Assembly: GCF_007752535.1 (NCBI RefSeq)
Contig: NZ_CP036426.1
Coordinates: 5,766,001-5,830,000 of the forward strand
Direction of reading: 5' to 3'
Length of the DNA: 64,000 nt
Source: Tautonia plasticadhaerens
Lineage (GTDB): Bacteria > Planctomycetota > Planctomycetia > Isosphaerales > Isosphaeraceae
Part shown: positions 1-9,267 of the stretch, one piece after another
Layout: each line of letters begins with the position of its first letter
Numbering within the stretch: the first letter of the stretch is position 1
Notes under the pieces: generated by a model
Told to the model about the DNA's origin: nothing
Database searches by the model: none
What the model saw: only the letters and a program-made list of their open reading frames with translations
Position numbers and translations under genes: made by a program

Positions 1-128
1 CCGGATCCGTCCATGCCCTGCTCGGGGGCGAGGTCCCCCCGCACGGGATCGGCCGTGCCGAGGCCGCCGCGATCGTCGCCACCTCCCGGGCGATCCTCAA
101 CCTCGACGAGTTCATCACCCGGGAATGA
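1..128 (+). CDS. DUF1549/DUF1553 planctomycete protein, C-terminal end only
   Basis: This is a partial gene cut by the left window edge. Reading codons from position 3 gives 41 residues ending in LNLDEFITRE and a TGA at 126-128. An 'RA-[IL]-LNLDEFITRE' ending is characteristic of DUF1553-containing planctomycete cytochrome c proteins (family knowledge). The DUF1501 gene that normally follows such proteins starts 55 nt downstream, which supports the call. Nothing can be said about the heme or DUF1549 parts because they lie outside the window. Confidence 0.75.
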   Translation, partial: GSVHALLGGEVPPHGIGRAEAAAIVATSRAILNLDEFITRE

Positions 129-183
129 CGGGCCGGGTCCGGGCCGCCGGGCCCGGCCGATCGACCTCCCCTCGGAGCCCCCG

Positions 184-1677
184 ATGCACCCGATCCAAGA
201 GGCCCTCCACCGCTCCCGGAGGGAGTTCCTGACCGGCACTTCGAGCGGGATAGGCCTGGCGGCGCTCGCCTCGATGCTCGCCCAACAGGGGGCGATTGCC
301 TCCCCTGTCGGGCACCTGCCGACCGATCGGGACGACGACCCGCTCGCCCCCCGCCAACCGCCCCTCCCGGCGAAGGCGAGGGCGTGCATCTGCATCTACC
401 TGGAGGGGGGCCCCAGCCAGATCGACCTGTTCGACCCCAAGCCCGAATTGAACCGGCTCGACGGCCAGCCCCTGCCCGAGTCGTTCACGAAGAACGTCCG
501 GTTCGCCTTCATCCAGAAGGAGTCGGCCACCGTGATGGGCTGCCCCCGCGTCTTCTCCCGGTGGGGTGAGTGCGGGATGGAGCTCTCGGATTACCTGCCC
601 CACCTCGGGGGTTGTGCCGACGACCTCGCCCTGATCCGGTCGATGCATACCGACCAGTTCAACCACCACCCCGGGCAGTTGTTGATGAACACCGGCTCGG
701 CGGCGTTCGGCCGGCCGAGCGTCGGCTCCTGGCTGACGTACGGGCTGGGCAGCGAGGCGGACGACCTCCCCGGCTACGTCGTCCTCACGACCGGGCGGGG
801 GACCAGCGGCGGGGCGTCCAACTGGGGAGGCGGCTTCCTCCCCTCCACCTACTCCGGGGTCCTCTTCCGCGACTCGGGCGACCCGGTCCTCAACCTCGGG
901 AACCCGGCGGGCCTCTCCCCCCGGGTGCAACGCGAGACGATCGACGCCATCGGCTCCCTCAACGCCAGGCGATTCGACGCCGTCCGGGACGAGGAGATCC
1001 AGAGCCGGATCGCCTCCTACGAGCTGGCCTTCCGGATGCAATCATCCGCCCCGGAGCTGATCGACCTCTCGGGAGAGACCCCCGAGACGCTCGACCTCTA
1101 CGGCGTCGGCCGGGAAGACCCCGAGGGGGGCGGACGGGGGGGCGGGCCCGGGGTCTACGACCGCTTCGCCACCAACTGCCTGCTCGCCCGCCGGATGGTG
1201 GAGCGGGGCGTGCGATTCGTCAACATCTACCACGCCTCCTGGGACCACCACAGCAACATCGACTCCGAGCTGGAATTCAATTGCGGCATGGCCGATCGCC
1301 CCGTCGCCGCCCTGATCACCGACCTGAAGCGCCGGGGGCTGCTCGAAGACACCCTCGTGCTCTGGTGCTCCGAGTTCGGCCGCACCCCCCTGGGGGAGAA
1401 TCGCCCCGGCTTCAAGGCCGTCACCGGCCGGGACCACCACCCCTTCGCCTTCTCCCTCTTCCTCGCGGGAGGGGGCGTCCGCGGCGGCCAGGTCATCGGC
1501 AAGACGGACGAGATCGGCTGGAACGTGGTCGAGGACCCCGTCCACGTCCACGACTACCACGCGACCATCCTCAGGCTCTTCGGCTTCGACCACACGGAGC
1601 TTACCTACCGATACCAGGGGCGTGACTTCCGCCTGACGGACGTCGCCGGGCGGGTCGTCGACCGGCTGATCGCTTAA
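184..1677 (+). CDS. DUF1501 domain-containing protein, Tat-exported
   Basis: A 497-residue DUF1501 protein, a sulfatase/alkaline-phosphatase-fold family that is very abundant in planctomycetes and of unknown biochemical function. I chose the ATG at 184 because it places a twin-arginine signal (SRREFLTG, residues 10-17) and a hydrophobic stretch at the N-terminus. The reading frame is open upstream to position 13, but that extension is low-complexity Pro/Arg/Ser and overlaps the preceding gene. Family hallmarks are visible: a GGPSQIDLFDPKP segment near residue 75, WDHHSNID near residue 350, SEFGRTP near residue 395 and a C-terminal TYRYQGRDFRLTDV. It sits directly behind a DUF1553 gene, the usual two-gene arrangement. 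Expected location is periplasmic. Confidence 0.92.
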   Translation: MHPIQEALHRSRREFLTGTSSGIGLAALASMLAQQGAIASPVGHLPTDRDDDPLAPRQPPLPAKARACICIYLEGGPSQIDLFDPKPELNRLDGQPLPESFTKNVRFAFIQKESATVMGCPRVFSRWGECGMELSDYLPHLGGCADDLALIRSMHTDQFNHHPGQLLMNTGSAAFGRPSVGSWLTYGLGSEADDLPGYVVLTTGRGTSGGASNWGGGFLPSTYSGVLFRDSGDPVLNLGNPAGLSPRVQRETIDAIGSLNARRFDAVRDEEIQSRIASYELAFRMQSSAPELIDLSGETPETLDLYGVGREDPEGGGRGGGPGVYDRFATNCLLARRMVERGVRFVNIYHASWDHHSNIDSELEFNCGMADRPVAALITDLKRRGLLEDTLVLWCSEFGRTPLGENRPGFKAVTGRDHHPFAFSLFLAGGGVRGGQVIGKTDEIGWNVVEDPVHVHDYHATILRLFGFDHTELTYRYQGRDFRLTDVAGRVVDRLIA

Positions 1678-1792
1678 AAAAGGAATGGAGGGGGCCAGCC
1701 AGGCCGGGGGGGCCGCCCGCACGGGTACGATGGCGTCCCCGCCCGTCTCCCCCCTATATCTTCCTCTCTGGACAGGCCTACCTCGGGTCCGC

Positions 1793-2653
1793 TCAGGATC
1801 GGGATTTCGCGGCGCGCTCGGCACCGAGCGCCATCGCGAGCTTGGTCAACGCCTGGCACTCGAGCTGTCGGACTCGCTCCCGGGTCAGCCCGAGCCCCTC
1901 CCCGACCTCCCGGAGGGTCATCGCCATGTACGGGTCGAGGCCGAATCGCATCCGGAGGACGGTCCGCTCCCGGTCGTCGAGCTGGTCGATGCCGTTGAGG
2001 GTGCGTTCCAGGTCGTCGGCCTCGATCAGCAGGTCGTCGGGGGCGCGGACCCGTTCGTCGGTCAGCACGTCGTCGATGGCGAAGCCGTCGTCGCCGGCGC
2101 CGTCCGACTGGGGCGTCAGGCTGTTGGCATGCAAGGCCTTCTTGACGATGTTCAGCTTCTTGGTCGTGAGCTTCAGCTCCGAGGCCACCTCGTCCGGGGT
2201 CGGCAGGCGCCCGAGCTGATCGCTCAGCAGGGCCGTCGCCCGTCGCCACTTGGCCAGCAGGTTGACCATGTAGGCCGGCAGCCGGATCGGCTTGCCGTTG
2301 TTCATCACGGCCCGGCGGATCGACTGCTTGATCCAGTAGCTCGCGTACGTGCTGAAGCGGGTCTCCATCGAGCCGTCGAAACCCTCGACGGCGCGGAGCA
2401 GGCCGAGATTCCCCTCCTCGATCAGGTCCTCCAGCCCGAGGCCCTTGCCCAGGTAGCCCCGGGCGATGTTCACCACCAGGCGGAGGTTGGCCTTGACCAT
2501 GTGTTCCCGGGCTTCGGGGTCGCCCTCGGCGACCCGATATGCGAGCCTCCGCTCCTCGTCCGCGCTGAGCAGCGCGGTACCGTTGATGTCCTGGAGGTAG
2601 ATCTGCAGGGGAGTGCGGGAGATCAATTCCCGCCGAGGGGTGCGGGTCGGCAT
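1793..2653 (-). CDS. RNA polymerase sigma factor, RpoD/SigA family (group 2 type)
   Basis: A 286-residue sigma-70 protein with regions 1.2 to 4 and no region 1.1 or long non-conserved insert, so it is an alternative rather than the principal sigma factor. Region 1.2 begins at TPLQIYLQDI (about residue 14). Region 2 carries NLRLVVNIARGY, DLIEEGNLGLLRAVEGFD and RFSTYASYWIKQSIRRA. Region 3 has PDEVASEL. Region 4 has DERERTVLRMRFGL and the helix-turn-helix TLREVGEGLGLTRERVRQLE. It is a single gene with its own good promoter at 2749-2776, divergent from the DUF58 gene. The exact regulon cannot be read from sequence. Confidence 0.93.
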   Translation of the reverse strand: MPTRTPRRELISRTPLQIYLQDINGTALLSADEERRLAYRVAEGDPEAREHMVKANLRLVVNIARGYLGKGLGLEDLIEEGNLGLLRAVEGFDGSMETRFSTYASYWIKQSIRRAVMNNGKPIRLPAYMVNLLAKWRRATALLSDQLGRLPTPDEVASELKLTTKKLNIVKKALHANSLTPQSDGAGDDGFAIDDVLTDERVRAPDDLLIEADDLERTLNGIDQLDDRERTVLRMRFGLDPYMAMTLREVGEGLGLTRERVRQLECQALTKLAMALGAERAAKSRS

Positions 2654-2748
2654 GGGTGTAATTCCTTGAGCCCCTTCGATCGCTCGGAAACCCGATCCCT
2701 AGGCTGCACGCCTTCGGGCAGCTCACTCGTTGTCAGGCTCCATAGGGG

Positions 2749-2776
2749 ACCATAGGTTACAAGTCGGTGGTGTCAA
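2749..2776 (-). promoter_or_regulatory. Sigma-70 type promoter of the sigma factor gene
   Basis: On the minus strand a perfect -35 hexamer TTGACA (plus-strand 2771-2776) is followed by a 16-nt spacer and a -10 hexamer TATGGT (plus-strand 2749-2754). This is 4 of 6 matches to TATAAT. It predicts a 5' untranslated region of about 90 nt before the ATG at 2653. The surrounding 2730-2815 segment is much more A+T-rich than its neighbourhood, as expected for a promoter region between divergent genes. Confidence 0.6.
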
Positions 2777-2930
2777 CCGCCATACTAAGTAATGCGTGAT
2801 ATTCCAAATTAAGCCGCTTCGGTTCGGGGTGCCGGCGGTGGTCGCTCGGGGAGTTGGCCCCGGAGGCCGGGAGCGATAGAATCCCCGGGTCGCCTCGGGG
2901 GGGCGGCCGACGCGGGAGGGGGCGTTCCGA

Positions 2931-4277
2931 ATGATCTGGCCGGATCGGGGATTGGCGCTGGCGGCCCTCGTCCCGGGGCTGATCTCGCTGCTCCTGCTGT
3001 TGCCCCGACCCGGGGTCTTCTGGATGGCCCTGATGGCGCTCGACTCGGTACTCCTGGCCCTCGCGCTGATCGACCTCGCCAGCCTGATCGGGCCGGCCCG
3101 GCTGCGGGCCACCCGCGAGTGCGGGGGGACCGCCTCGATCGGCGAACCGCACCCGGTCGAGTTGACGATCGTCAACGAGGGCCGCCGCCCCAGGGGCTTT
3201 CGAGTCCGGGACGACGTGCCCGACCCGTTCGAGGCCGGGCCGCCTGAGTTCCTGGTCCGCATCCCTCCCGGTGGGCGGGCGACGCTCGACTATCGGATGA
3301 CCCCGCACCGAAGGGGGTCATTCGCCCTCCGCCGGGTCTACCTCCTGGAGCGGAGCCGGTGGGGCCTCTGGCAGCGTTCCCGGTGGCATCCGGTCGAGTC
3401 CGGGGTCCGCGTCTATCCCGACGTCCGCCAGATCGCCCGGTACACCCTGCTCGCCCGCCGGGACCGCCTCGGCGCGATCGGGTTGCGGCGATCCAGGAGG
3501 GTCGGCACCGACAACGAGTTCGAGCGCCTACGCGACTACTCGGAAGGGGACGAGCCGAGGCGGATCGACTGGAGGGCGACCGCCCGGAGGCGCCGGGTGA
3601 CGGTCCGAGACTATCAGAACAGCCAGAGTCAGCGGGTGATCTTCCTGATCGACAGCGGCCGGATGATGGCCGGGGACACGGGAGACGGACTCTCCCCCCT
3701 GGACCACGCGTTCAACGCGATGCTGATGCTGGCCCACGTCGCCCTGGTCCGTGGGGACCAGGTCGGCCTGATGGTCTACGCCGATCGGGTGCGGGCCTAC
3801 GTGCCGCCGACCGGCGGGCCTCGGCGGATCGAGCGGCTGGTGCACGCGATCCACGACGTCTTCCCGATGCTCGTCGAGCCGAGGCACGATCGGGCCGTCG
3901 TCGAGCTGGAACGCCGATGCCGGAAGCGTTCACTCCTGGTGATGATGACCAACGTCTTCGACGAGGTGGGGGCCCGCCAGGTGCTCGACCACCTCGGGAA
4001 CGTGGTGGGCCGCCACCTGCCCCTGGGTGTCTTCCTCAGGGATGCCGACCTGTTCGCGCTGGCCGATTCCGGGCTCGATCCGGCGGCCCTGCCGGGCTCG
4101 ACCCCCGAGGAGCGGCTCTTCGCCCCCGCCGCCGCCGCGGCGATGCTCAATTGGAGGGAGCGGGTGATCGCCTCGCTCCGGCGGCGGGGCGTCCTGGCCC
4201 TCGACGTCACGCCCGAGGAGCTTACGGCCCCCCTGATCAACGCGTACCTCGATGTGAAGGCCCGGCACCTCCTCTGA
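2931..4277 (+). CDS. DUF58 domain-containing protein (vWA-like, membrane-anchored)
   Basis: A 448-residue protein with two N-terminal membrane segments (about residues 8-50), a beta-rich middle region, and the DUF58 core. The core contains the characteristic GTDNEFERLRDYSEGDEPRRIDW-type signature near residues 190-210 and a vWA-like segment beginning VIFLIDSGRMM near residue 234. DUF58 proteins are usually partners of MoxR AAA ATPases and transglutaminase-like proteins in envelope or stress functions, but no MoxR gene is adjacent here. The ATG at 2931 is preceded by a GGGAGGGGG purine run and gives a natural hydrophobic N-terminus. It appears to be monocistronic and converges on the sugar kinase gene. 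Confidence 0.88.
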   Translation: MIWPDRGLALAALVPGLISLLLLLPRPGVFWMALMALDSVLLALALIDLASLIGPARLRATRECGGTASIGEPHPVELTIVNEGRRPRGFRVRDDVPDPFEAGPPEFLVRIPPGGRATLDYRMTPHRRGSFALRRVYLLERSRWGLWQRSRWHPVESGVRVYPDVRQIARYTLLARRDRLGAIGLRRSRRVGTDNEFERLRDYSEGDEPRRIDWRATARRRRVTVRDYQNSQSQRVIFLIDSGRMMAGDTGDGLSPLDHAFNAMLMLAHVALVRGDQVGLMVYADRVRAYVPPTGGPRRIERLVHAIHDVFPMLVEPRHDRAVVELERRCRKRSLLVMMTNVFDEVGARQVLDHLGNVVGRHLPLGVFLRDADLFALADSGLDPAALPGSTPEERLFAPAAAAAMLNWRERVIASLRRRGVLALDVTPEELTAPLINAYLDVKARHLL

Positions 4278-4338
4278 CCGGGCCTCGCCCCGTCGGCCCC
4301 TCGGCTCGACGCTCGTCTCGGCCGGTGTCGTCCGGCGA

Positions 4339-5376
4339 TCACCGGCGGCCGAATCGGCTGGTCGCCCTGCCGTAGACGCCGACCCGGAGGAACCCCTGGG
4401 AGTCGCCCGGCCGTTCGGGCTGCACTTCGCCCTGGTCCTCGACGGGTTCGAGCTCGACCTCGCCTTCGATCCGGGAGACGACGTCGGGGTCGATTTGCCC
4501 GGCCTCCCAGACCAGGGCATTGGCCGCCCCGCAGGCGATCGCCCGGCGGATCATCGGCTCGGCCTCGACGCCGGAGAGCCAGGAGTCGACCAGCCCGGCC
4601 AGCATCGAGTCCCCCGAGCCGATCGGGTTGACGACCTCGATCTCGGGCGGATAGGCGCGGAAGAACCGCCCTTCGGACTGGACCAGGGCGGCGTCGGGCC
4701 CGTCCGTCACGATGGCCAGTCGGACGCCGTGGCGGTTCCAGGTGCCGAGGAGCTCGAAGATCTGCTCGTCGGTCGGGTCGTCCCGGCGGAGGTGCCGGGC
4801 CAGTTCGGACCGGTTGAGCTGGATCACGTCGGGCCAGAAGCCCCAGATGTTCTCCAGCGGGGCGCCGTAGGTATCCAGGAACACGGGGAGCCGCCGCATC
4901 CGGGCCATCGAGATCAGGTCGAGGTAGAGGCCGTCGGTCGCCTCAGAGGGACTCGATCCGGACAGGGTGACCGCCTCGACCCGGCCCGTCGCGATGGCCG
5001 CCTCGACCCCCCGGAGCATGACCTCGGCCTCCTGGGAGGAGATCGCCGGGTCGGGGTCGAAGAAGGCCGTCTGACCTGGTTCGCCCTCGGCCCGGACGGT
5101 CAGGATCGTCCGGGTGGGCGCCTCGGTGGGGACGACGAGGGGGTCGAATCCCTCCCGCTCCCGGAGCAATGCGGCGCAATGCTCCCCGACCGGGCCGCCG
5201 AAGAAGGTCGCCGGCCGGGCTTCCTTCCCGAGCCGCTTCAGGGCGCGGGCGACGTTGTTCCCCTTGCCGCCGACGACCTCCGAGACGGCCTGGCCCCGGA
5301 CCGACTGGCCGGGCTTCCAGGGGGGGACGGTCAGGGTCTTGTCCAGGCAGGGATTCAGGGTGACGCAGAGGATCAT
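4339..5376 (-). CDS. PfkB-family sugar kinase, 1-phosphofructokinase/hexose-phosphate kinase type
   Basis: A 345-residue ribokinase-fold kinase. The N-terminus MILCVTLNPCLDKTL is typical of the 1-phosphofructokinase/tagatose-6-phosphate kinase branch, followed by VVGGKGNNVARALKRLG (substrate-binding GG signature, about residues 35-51). The C-terminal catalytic signature is NPIGSGDSMLAGL, with the anion-hole GxGD and catalytic Asp. The family phosphorylates a sugar phosphate using ATP in the cytoplasm. No PTS genes are adjacent, so the substrate (fructose-1-phosphate, tagatose-6-phosphate or other) is open. The last roughly 35 residues after VSRIEGEVELE extend past the usual domain end and are unlike the family. 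Confidence 0.85.
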   Translation of the reverse strand: MILCVTLNPCLDKTLTVPPWKPGQSVRGQAVSEVVGGKGNNVARALKRLGKEARPATFFGGPVGEHCAALLREREGFDPLVVPTEAPTRTILTVRAEGEPGQTAFFDPDPAISSQEAEVMLRGVEAAIATGRVEAVTLSGSSPSEATDGLYLDLISMARMRRLPVFLDTYGAPLENIWGFWPDVIQLNRSELARHLRRDDPTDEQIFELLGTWNRHGVRLAIVTDGPDAALVQSEGRFFRAYPPEIEVVNPIGSGDSMLAGLVDSWLSGVEAEPMIRRAIACGAANALVWEAGQIDPDVVSRIEGEVELEPVEDQGEVQPERPGDSQGFLRVGVYGRATSRFGRR

Positions 5377-5723
5377 CGTCGGCCTAGATCACGGCGGAGT
5401 AACGGGATCGGTCGGGGGGACGTCCGGCCCGACGGCGAGGGAGACCGGTCTCGGTCCGAGGCGGCGATCCGCGAGGGCCGCGGACGCCGGGTGATCGGTT
5501 CGCCCGTCGGGGCAGGCGGTCCGAGGGCGGCCGGTCCGGGGAGGCAATGGGAGTATTGTCCCCGGATCTCGATCAAGAGCAACGGCTTGGCCCGGAAAAA
5601 GCCGGGCGGGTGGGCCGGACGGGTCGGTTGTCCGCCCCGGAGCCGCTTGCATATCCTGGAAGGATTGCCCCGATTGACCCGGCGACCGGCCCCAGGGCCG
5701 GTCCCCGCCCGGAGCGCTGCCCG

Positions 5724-8700
5724 ATGTCGACGACCGGCCGGACCCTGGCCCGATCCCTGCCCTACGCGCTGGCCTTCTTCGCCAGCCTCTGCATCATGAC
5801 GCTGGAACTGGTCGCCTCCCGGCTGGTGGCCCGGCACGTCGGGGCGTCGCTGCACGTCTGGACGAGCGTCATCGGCGTCGTCCTGGGGGGCATCTGCCTG
5901 GGCAACTTCCTCGGCGGCCGGCTGGCCGACCGCACCGACGCCCGGCGGGCGATCGGGCCGCTGTTCGCCCTCGGGGCGGCGCTGACCCTGGGGAGCCTCT
6001 GGGTCAACGCCGTCGTCGGCGAGACGCCGGGGCTCGACGCCATGCCCTGGAGCCTCCGGACGCTGCTCGTCGTCTCGCTCGACTTCCTCGTACCCGCGAC
6101 GGTGCTCGGCCTGATCGGGCCCGTCGTCGCCACCGTCGCCGTCGAGCAGGCGAAGAAGACCGGCAGCGCCATCGGCGACGTCTACTTCTGGGGGGCGATC
6201 GGTTCGATCGTCGGGACCTTCCTTGCCGGGTTCGTGCTGATGTACCAGGCGCCGACCTCGGTGATCGTGACCGTGGTCGCCGCGGCCCTGCTCGTGCCGG
6301 CGGCCGGGTTGCTCGACGCCCGGCTCGGCGGCCTGGTCGCGCTGCTCGGGGCGGTTTGCCTCGGGGCGGGGTCGGTCTCCACGATCGATCGGGCCTTGCC
6401 GGGCCTGCCCTTCGAGGTCGGGTCGACGGCGTCGAATCCGCTGGTGCTGGCCGGCCACGGGCTGGCGGCGGTGGCCGGGCTGGTGGGCCTCGCCCGGCTC
6501 TGGGCCGCCCGAAGGCCCCGGGCGTCGTCCCCCCCGGGGGGCACCCGAGCCGACGACGGGCGGCCGACCCGGCTGTCCGACCTGGCCGCGCTGGCCTTCC
6601 TGATCAGCCTGGCGTTCATGACCCTGGAGATGGTGGCCGGCCGGATGGCCACCAGGCACCTGGGTTCGAGCATCTTCGGCTGGACGAGCATCATCGGCGT
6701 GATGCTCGGCGGCCTGAGCCTGGGGAACCTGATCGGCGGCAAGCTGGCCGACCGGATCTCCGGCGAGAAGCAGGCGAGCTGGCTGTTCCTGGCCGCCTCG
6801 GCGATGGTGCTGCTCATCCTCTTCCTGGAGACCCCCCCGGCCTTCCTGGGGGAGGAGTGGGCCGGGGCCTCCGTGCTCTCCTACACCCCCATGCTGACGG
6901 GGATGCCCTGGTCGCTCCGGGTGCTCGCGGTGGTGGCGCTGGTCTTCTTCCTGCCCTCGATCACGATGGGGACGGTCAGCCCGGTGGTCACGAAGCTGGC
7001 GATCGACCGGCTCCGCCGGGTCGACCGCACCGGGACGGCGATCGGCTCGGTCTACGCCTGGGGCATGGTCGGGTCGATCGCCGGGACGTTCCTGGCCGGG
7101 TTCCTGCTGATCGACGTCTTGGGGACCAAGGGGCTGATCCTCGGCATCTCGACGGCGATGGCCCTGGCGGCGACGGGGCTCGGCGGCATCGGCCATGCGG
7201 CCTGGGCGGGCATCCCGCTCGGCCTGACCTTCATCGCCCTGGCCCCGCTGCCGGCCCTCCAGCGCCAGGGAGTGGCCTGGGGAGTCCGCAACGTCAGAGG
7301 GGATCCCGGGACCGAGAGCGGCATCGCCCACCTCGACGAGAGCAACTACTACTACATCAAGGTCGAGAGCGAGGTCATGGACCTCCCCTCCCCCGGGACC
7401 GAGGCGTCCTCGGGCGAGGCCGACGCCCCCCCCGACGCCCTGAAGCGGACCCTGGTGCTGGACAACCTGATCCACGGCTACTTCGTCCTCGGGCACCCCG
7501 AGCACATCGAGTACGACTACGAGTTCATCTACGCCCAGGTCGCCCGCCGGGTCGCCGAGCAGAAGGCCGAGCGCCTGGGGATCGACGACCCGACCCGGGT
7601 CCCGCTCCGGGCCCTGTTCCTGGGGGGAGGCTCGTACACCTTCCCGAGGTACCTGCAACACGCCTTCCCGAACGCCGAGTGCGACGTGGCCGAGATCGAC
7701 CCGGCCGTCACCGAGGCCAACCACGTCGCCCTCGGCCTTCCCCGGGACACCCCGATCCGGACGCACTGGGGGGACGCCCGCCAGTTCGTCGAGCGGGCCC
7801 AGGGCGGCGAGCCGTACGACCTCGTCTTCGGCGACGCCTTCAACGACTTCTCCGTCCCCTGGCACCTGACCACACGGGAGTTCAACGAGCTGATCGCCGG
7901 GCTGCTCGACGAGCACGGCGCCTACCTGATCAACATCATCGACGTCTACCGGGCCGACGACGTGGCGGTCGAGGAGGCGGCCGAGGAGGCCCAGATCGAG
8001 GCCGTCGCCGCCGTCTTCCGGGAGGCCGGGAACGACGCCGATTCGGCCGACTCCATCGCCCGGGGGCTGCGGACCGCCTGGAACGGGGACGGCCTGGGCC
8101 TCCGCCCCTCGGCGATCGCCGAGGCGGTCTCCGGGACGCTCGCCGGGGTCGAGTCGCGGGACGCCGGGCCGATCGCGGCCGCGCTGCGGAGGCGGATCGC
8201 CGAGCTGGAAGACCGGTTCCGGGGCGGCCCGGAAGAGCTCGCCCGGCTCTCCCAGGAGACCCTGGAACGGGCCCAGTCCCAGCGGGACCAGGCCGCCGCC
8301 TCCGAGGCGCTCGCCGAGACGCTCGAACTCAAGAAGGCCCGGGCCGCGACGGCGATCCTCCGGGACGGCGGGCTCGGGGGGGAGTCCGAGGAGGTCGCCG
8401 AGGCGATCGCCGACGTCTGGTACGGGGATCCGGACGTGGTCGCCGGCCTCCTGGAGGTGGCCGCCCCCCAATCCGACGCGGACGGGATGGCCGAGCGGAT
8501 CGACGCCTCGTTCCGGGAACTGGAATCGGACCTGAGGGAGAGCCCGTCGCTGCTCTCCTTCCGGCTGGTCCACCCCATGGGGAAGGAGGCCAAGGCGACC
8601 GGCTCCCGAGATCCCCGGGCGCTCACCTCCCAGGGGATCGCCGGGACGCTTCGGGAAGTGGGCGTCCGCCGGGGAGTGGACGACTACGCCTCCGCCGTCT

Positions 8701-9167
8701 CGACCGAGATCAAGGAGCGCGAGATCCGGGGGGACCTCGAGGACCTCGCCCGGCGGGCCGCCCGGGCCGCCACCGACCTCGGCTCCGACCCCGACCGCCT
8801 CGCCCGGGACGCGGCCCGGGGGGTGGCGGAGGCCCGGGGGCTTGGCGCCTTCATCGGCTCCTGGACCGGGACGGCCGGGCAGACCTTCCGCGAGGTCGAG
8901 GTCTTCGGCACCGACGCCCCCGGGGCCGGCTTCCGGGAGACCTTCGTGGTCGTCGCCTCGGAGGCCCCCATCGACCTGGCGGACCTGGGGAGACGGCCCG
9001 ACGACCCCACCTTCGAGCAAGACGGGGAACCGTTCGAGCCCGACCCGTACCCCTCCGAGGACCGGGCCGCGCTCCGGCTCCGATCCCGGGGGATCACCCT
9101 GACCGACGACTACGCCCCCGTCGAGAACCTGCTCGCCCCCGTCGCCGCCACCCGGGCGACCGACTGA
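5724..9167 (+). CDS. Fused membrane transporter-like / spermidine-synthase-like protein with duplicated membrane module and large insertion
   Basis: A 1147-residue protein. I chose the ATG at 5724 (MSTTGRTLARSLPYALAF) because the open frame upstream to 5547 is Pro/Arg-rich and unlike a protein start. Residues about 10-200 form a multi-helix module containing TSVIGVVLGGICLGN. A second copy with TSIIGVMLGGLSLGN occupies about residues 285-500. A spermidine-synthase-like SAM-binding domain follows: LFLGGGSYTFPRYL, a CDVAEIDPAVTEAN acidic motif and HWGDARQFV, about residues 630-745. After NIIDVYRADDV (about 746) a helical, charged stretch of about 290 residues intervenes before the domain resumes at GAFIGSW (about 1038). 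The classical catalytic D-S-T-D-P motif is replaced by GDAFND, so true aminopropyl transfer is doubtful. Membrane location is expected. Confidence 0.85.
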   Translation: MSTTGRTLARSLPYALAFFASLCIMTLELVASRLVARHVGASLHVWTSVIGVVLGGICLGNFLGGRLADRTDARRAIGPLFALGAALTLGSLWVNAVVGETPGLDAMPWSLRTLLVVSLDFLVPATVLGLIGPVVATVAVEQAKKTGSAIGDVYFWGAIGSIVGTFLAGFVLMYQAPTSVIVTVVAAALLVPAAGLLDARLGGLVALLGAVCLGAGSVSTIDRALPGLPFEVGSTASNPLVLAGHGLAAVAGLVGLARLWAARRPRASSPPGGTRADDGRPTRLSDLAALAFLISLAFMTLEMVAGRMATRHLGSSIFGWTSIIGVMLGGLSLGNLIGGKLADRISGEKQASWLFLAASAMVLLILFLETPPAFLGEEWAGASVLSYTPMLTGMPWSLRVLAVVALVFFLPSITMGTVSPVVTKLAIDRLRRVDRTGTAIGSVYAWGMVGSIAGTFLAGFLLIDVLGTKGLILGISTAMALAATGLGGIGHAAWAGIPLGLTFIALAPLPALQRQGVAWGVRNVRGDPGTESGIAHLDESNYYYIKVESEVMDLPSPGTEASSGEADAPPDALKRTLVLDNLIHGYFVLGHPEHIEYDYEFIYAQVARRVAEQKAERLGIDDPTRVPLRALFLGGGSYTFPRYLQHAFPNAECDVAEIDPAVTEANHVALGLPRDTPIRTHWGDARQFVERAQGGEPYDLVFGDAFNDFSVPWHLTTREFNELIAGLLDEHGAYLINIIDVYRADDVAVEEAAEEAQIEAVAAVFREAGNDADSADSIARGLRTAWNGDGLGLRPSAIAEAVSGTLAGVESRDAGPIAAALRRRIAELEDRFRGGPEELARLSQETLERAQSQRDQAAASEALAETLELKKARAATAILRDGGLGGESEEVAEAIADVWYGDPDVVAGLLEVAAPQSDADGMAERIDASFRELESDLRESPSLLSFRLVHPMGKEAKATGSRDPRALTSQGIAGTLREVGVRRGVDDYASAVSTEIKEREIRGDLEDLARRAARAATDLGSDPDRLARDAARGVAEARGLGAFIGSWTGTAGQTFREVEVFGTDAPGAGFRETFVVVASEAPIDLADLGRRPDDPTFEQDGEPFEPDPYPSEDRAALRLRSRGITLTDDYAPVENLLAPVAATRATD

Positions 9168-9267
9168 ATCGAGTCCGGCCGAACGCCGGGGCGTCGCCCG
9201 CCGTATTGGCCCGGGGCCCCATAATCCCAGCCCCGCATCCGTCCCCCCCTACCCTCAGGAGCGTCCG

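Noticed and set aside
5373-9020. A 1215-codon open frame on the minus strand
   Set aside because: It lies opposite the transporter/spermidine-synthase-like gene, is dominated by Gly/Pro/Arg/Asp with no domain, and is the expected shadow of a G+C-rich coding strand.
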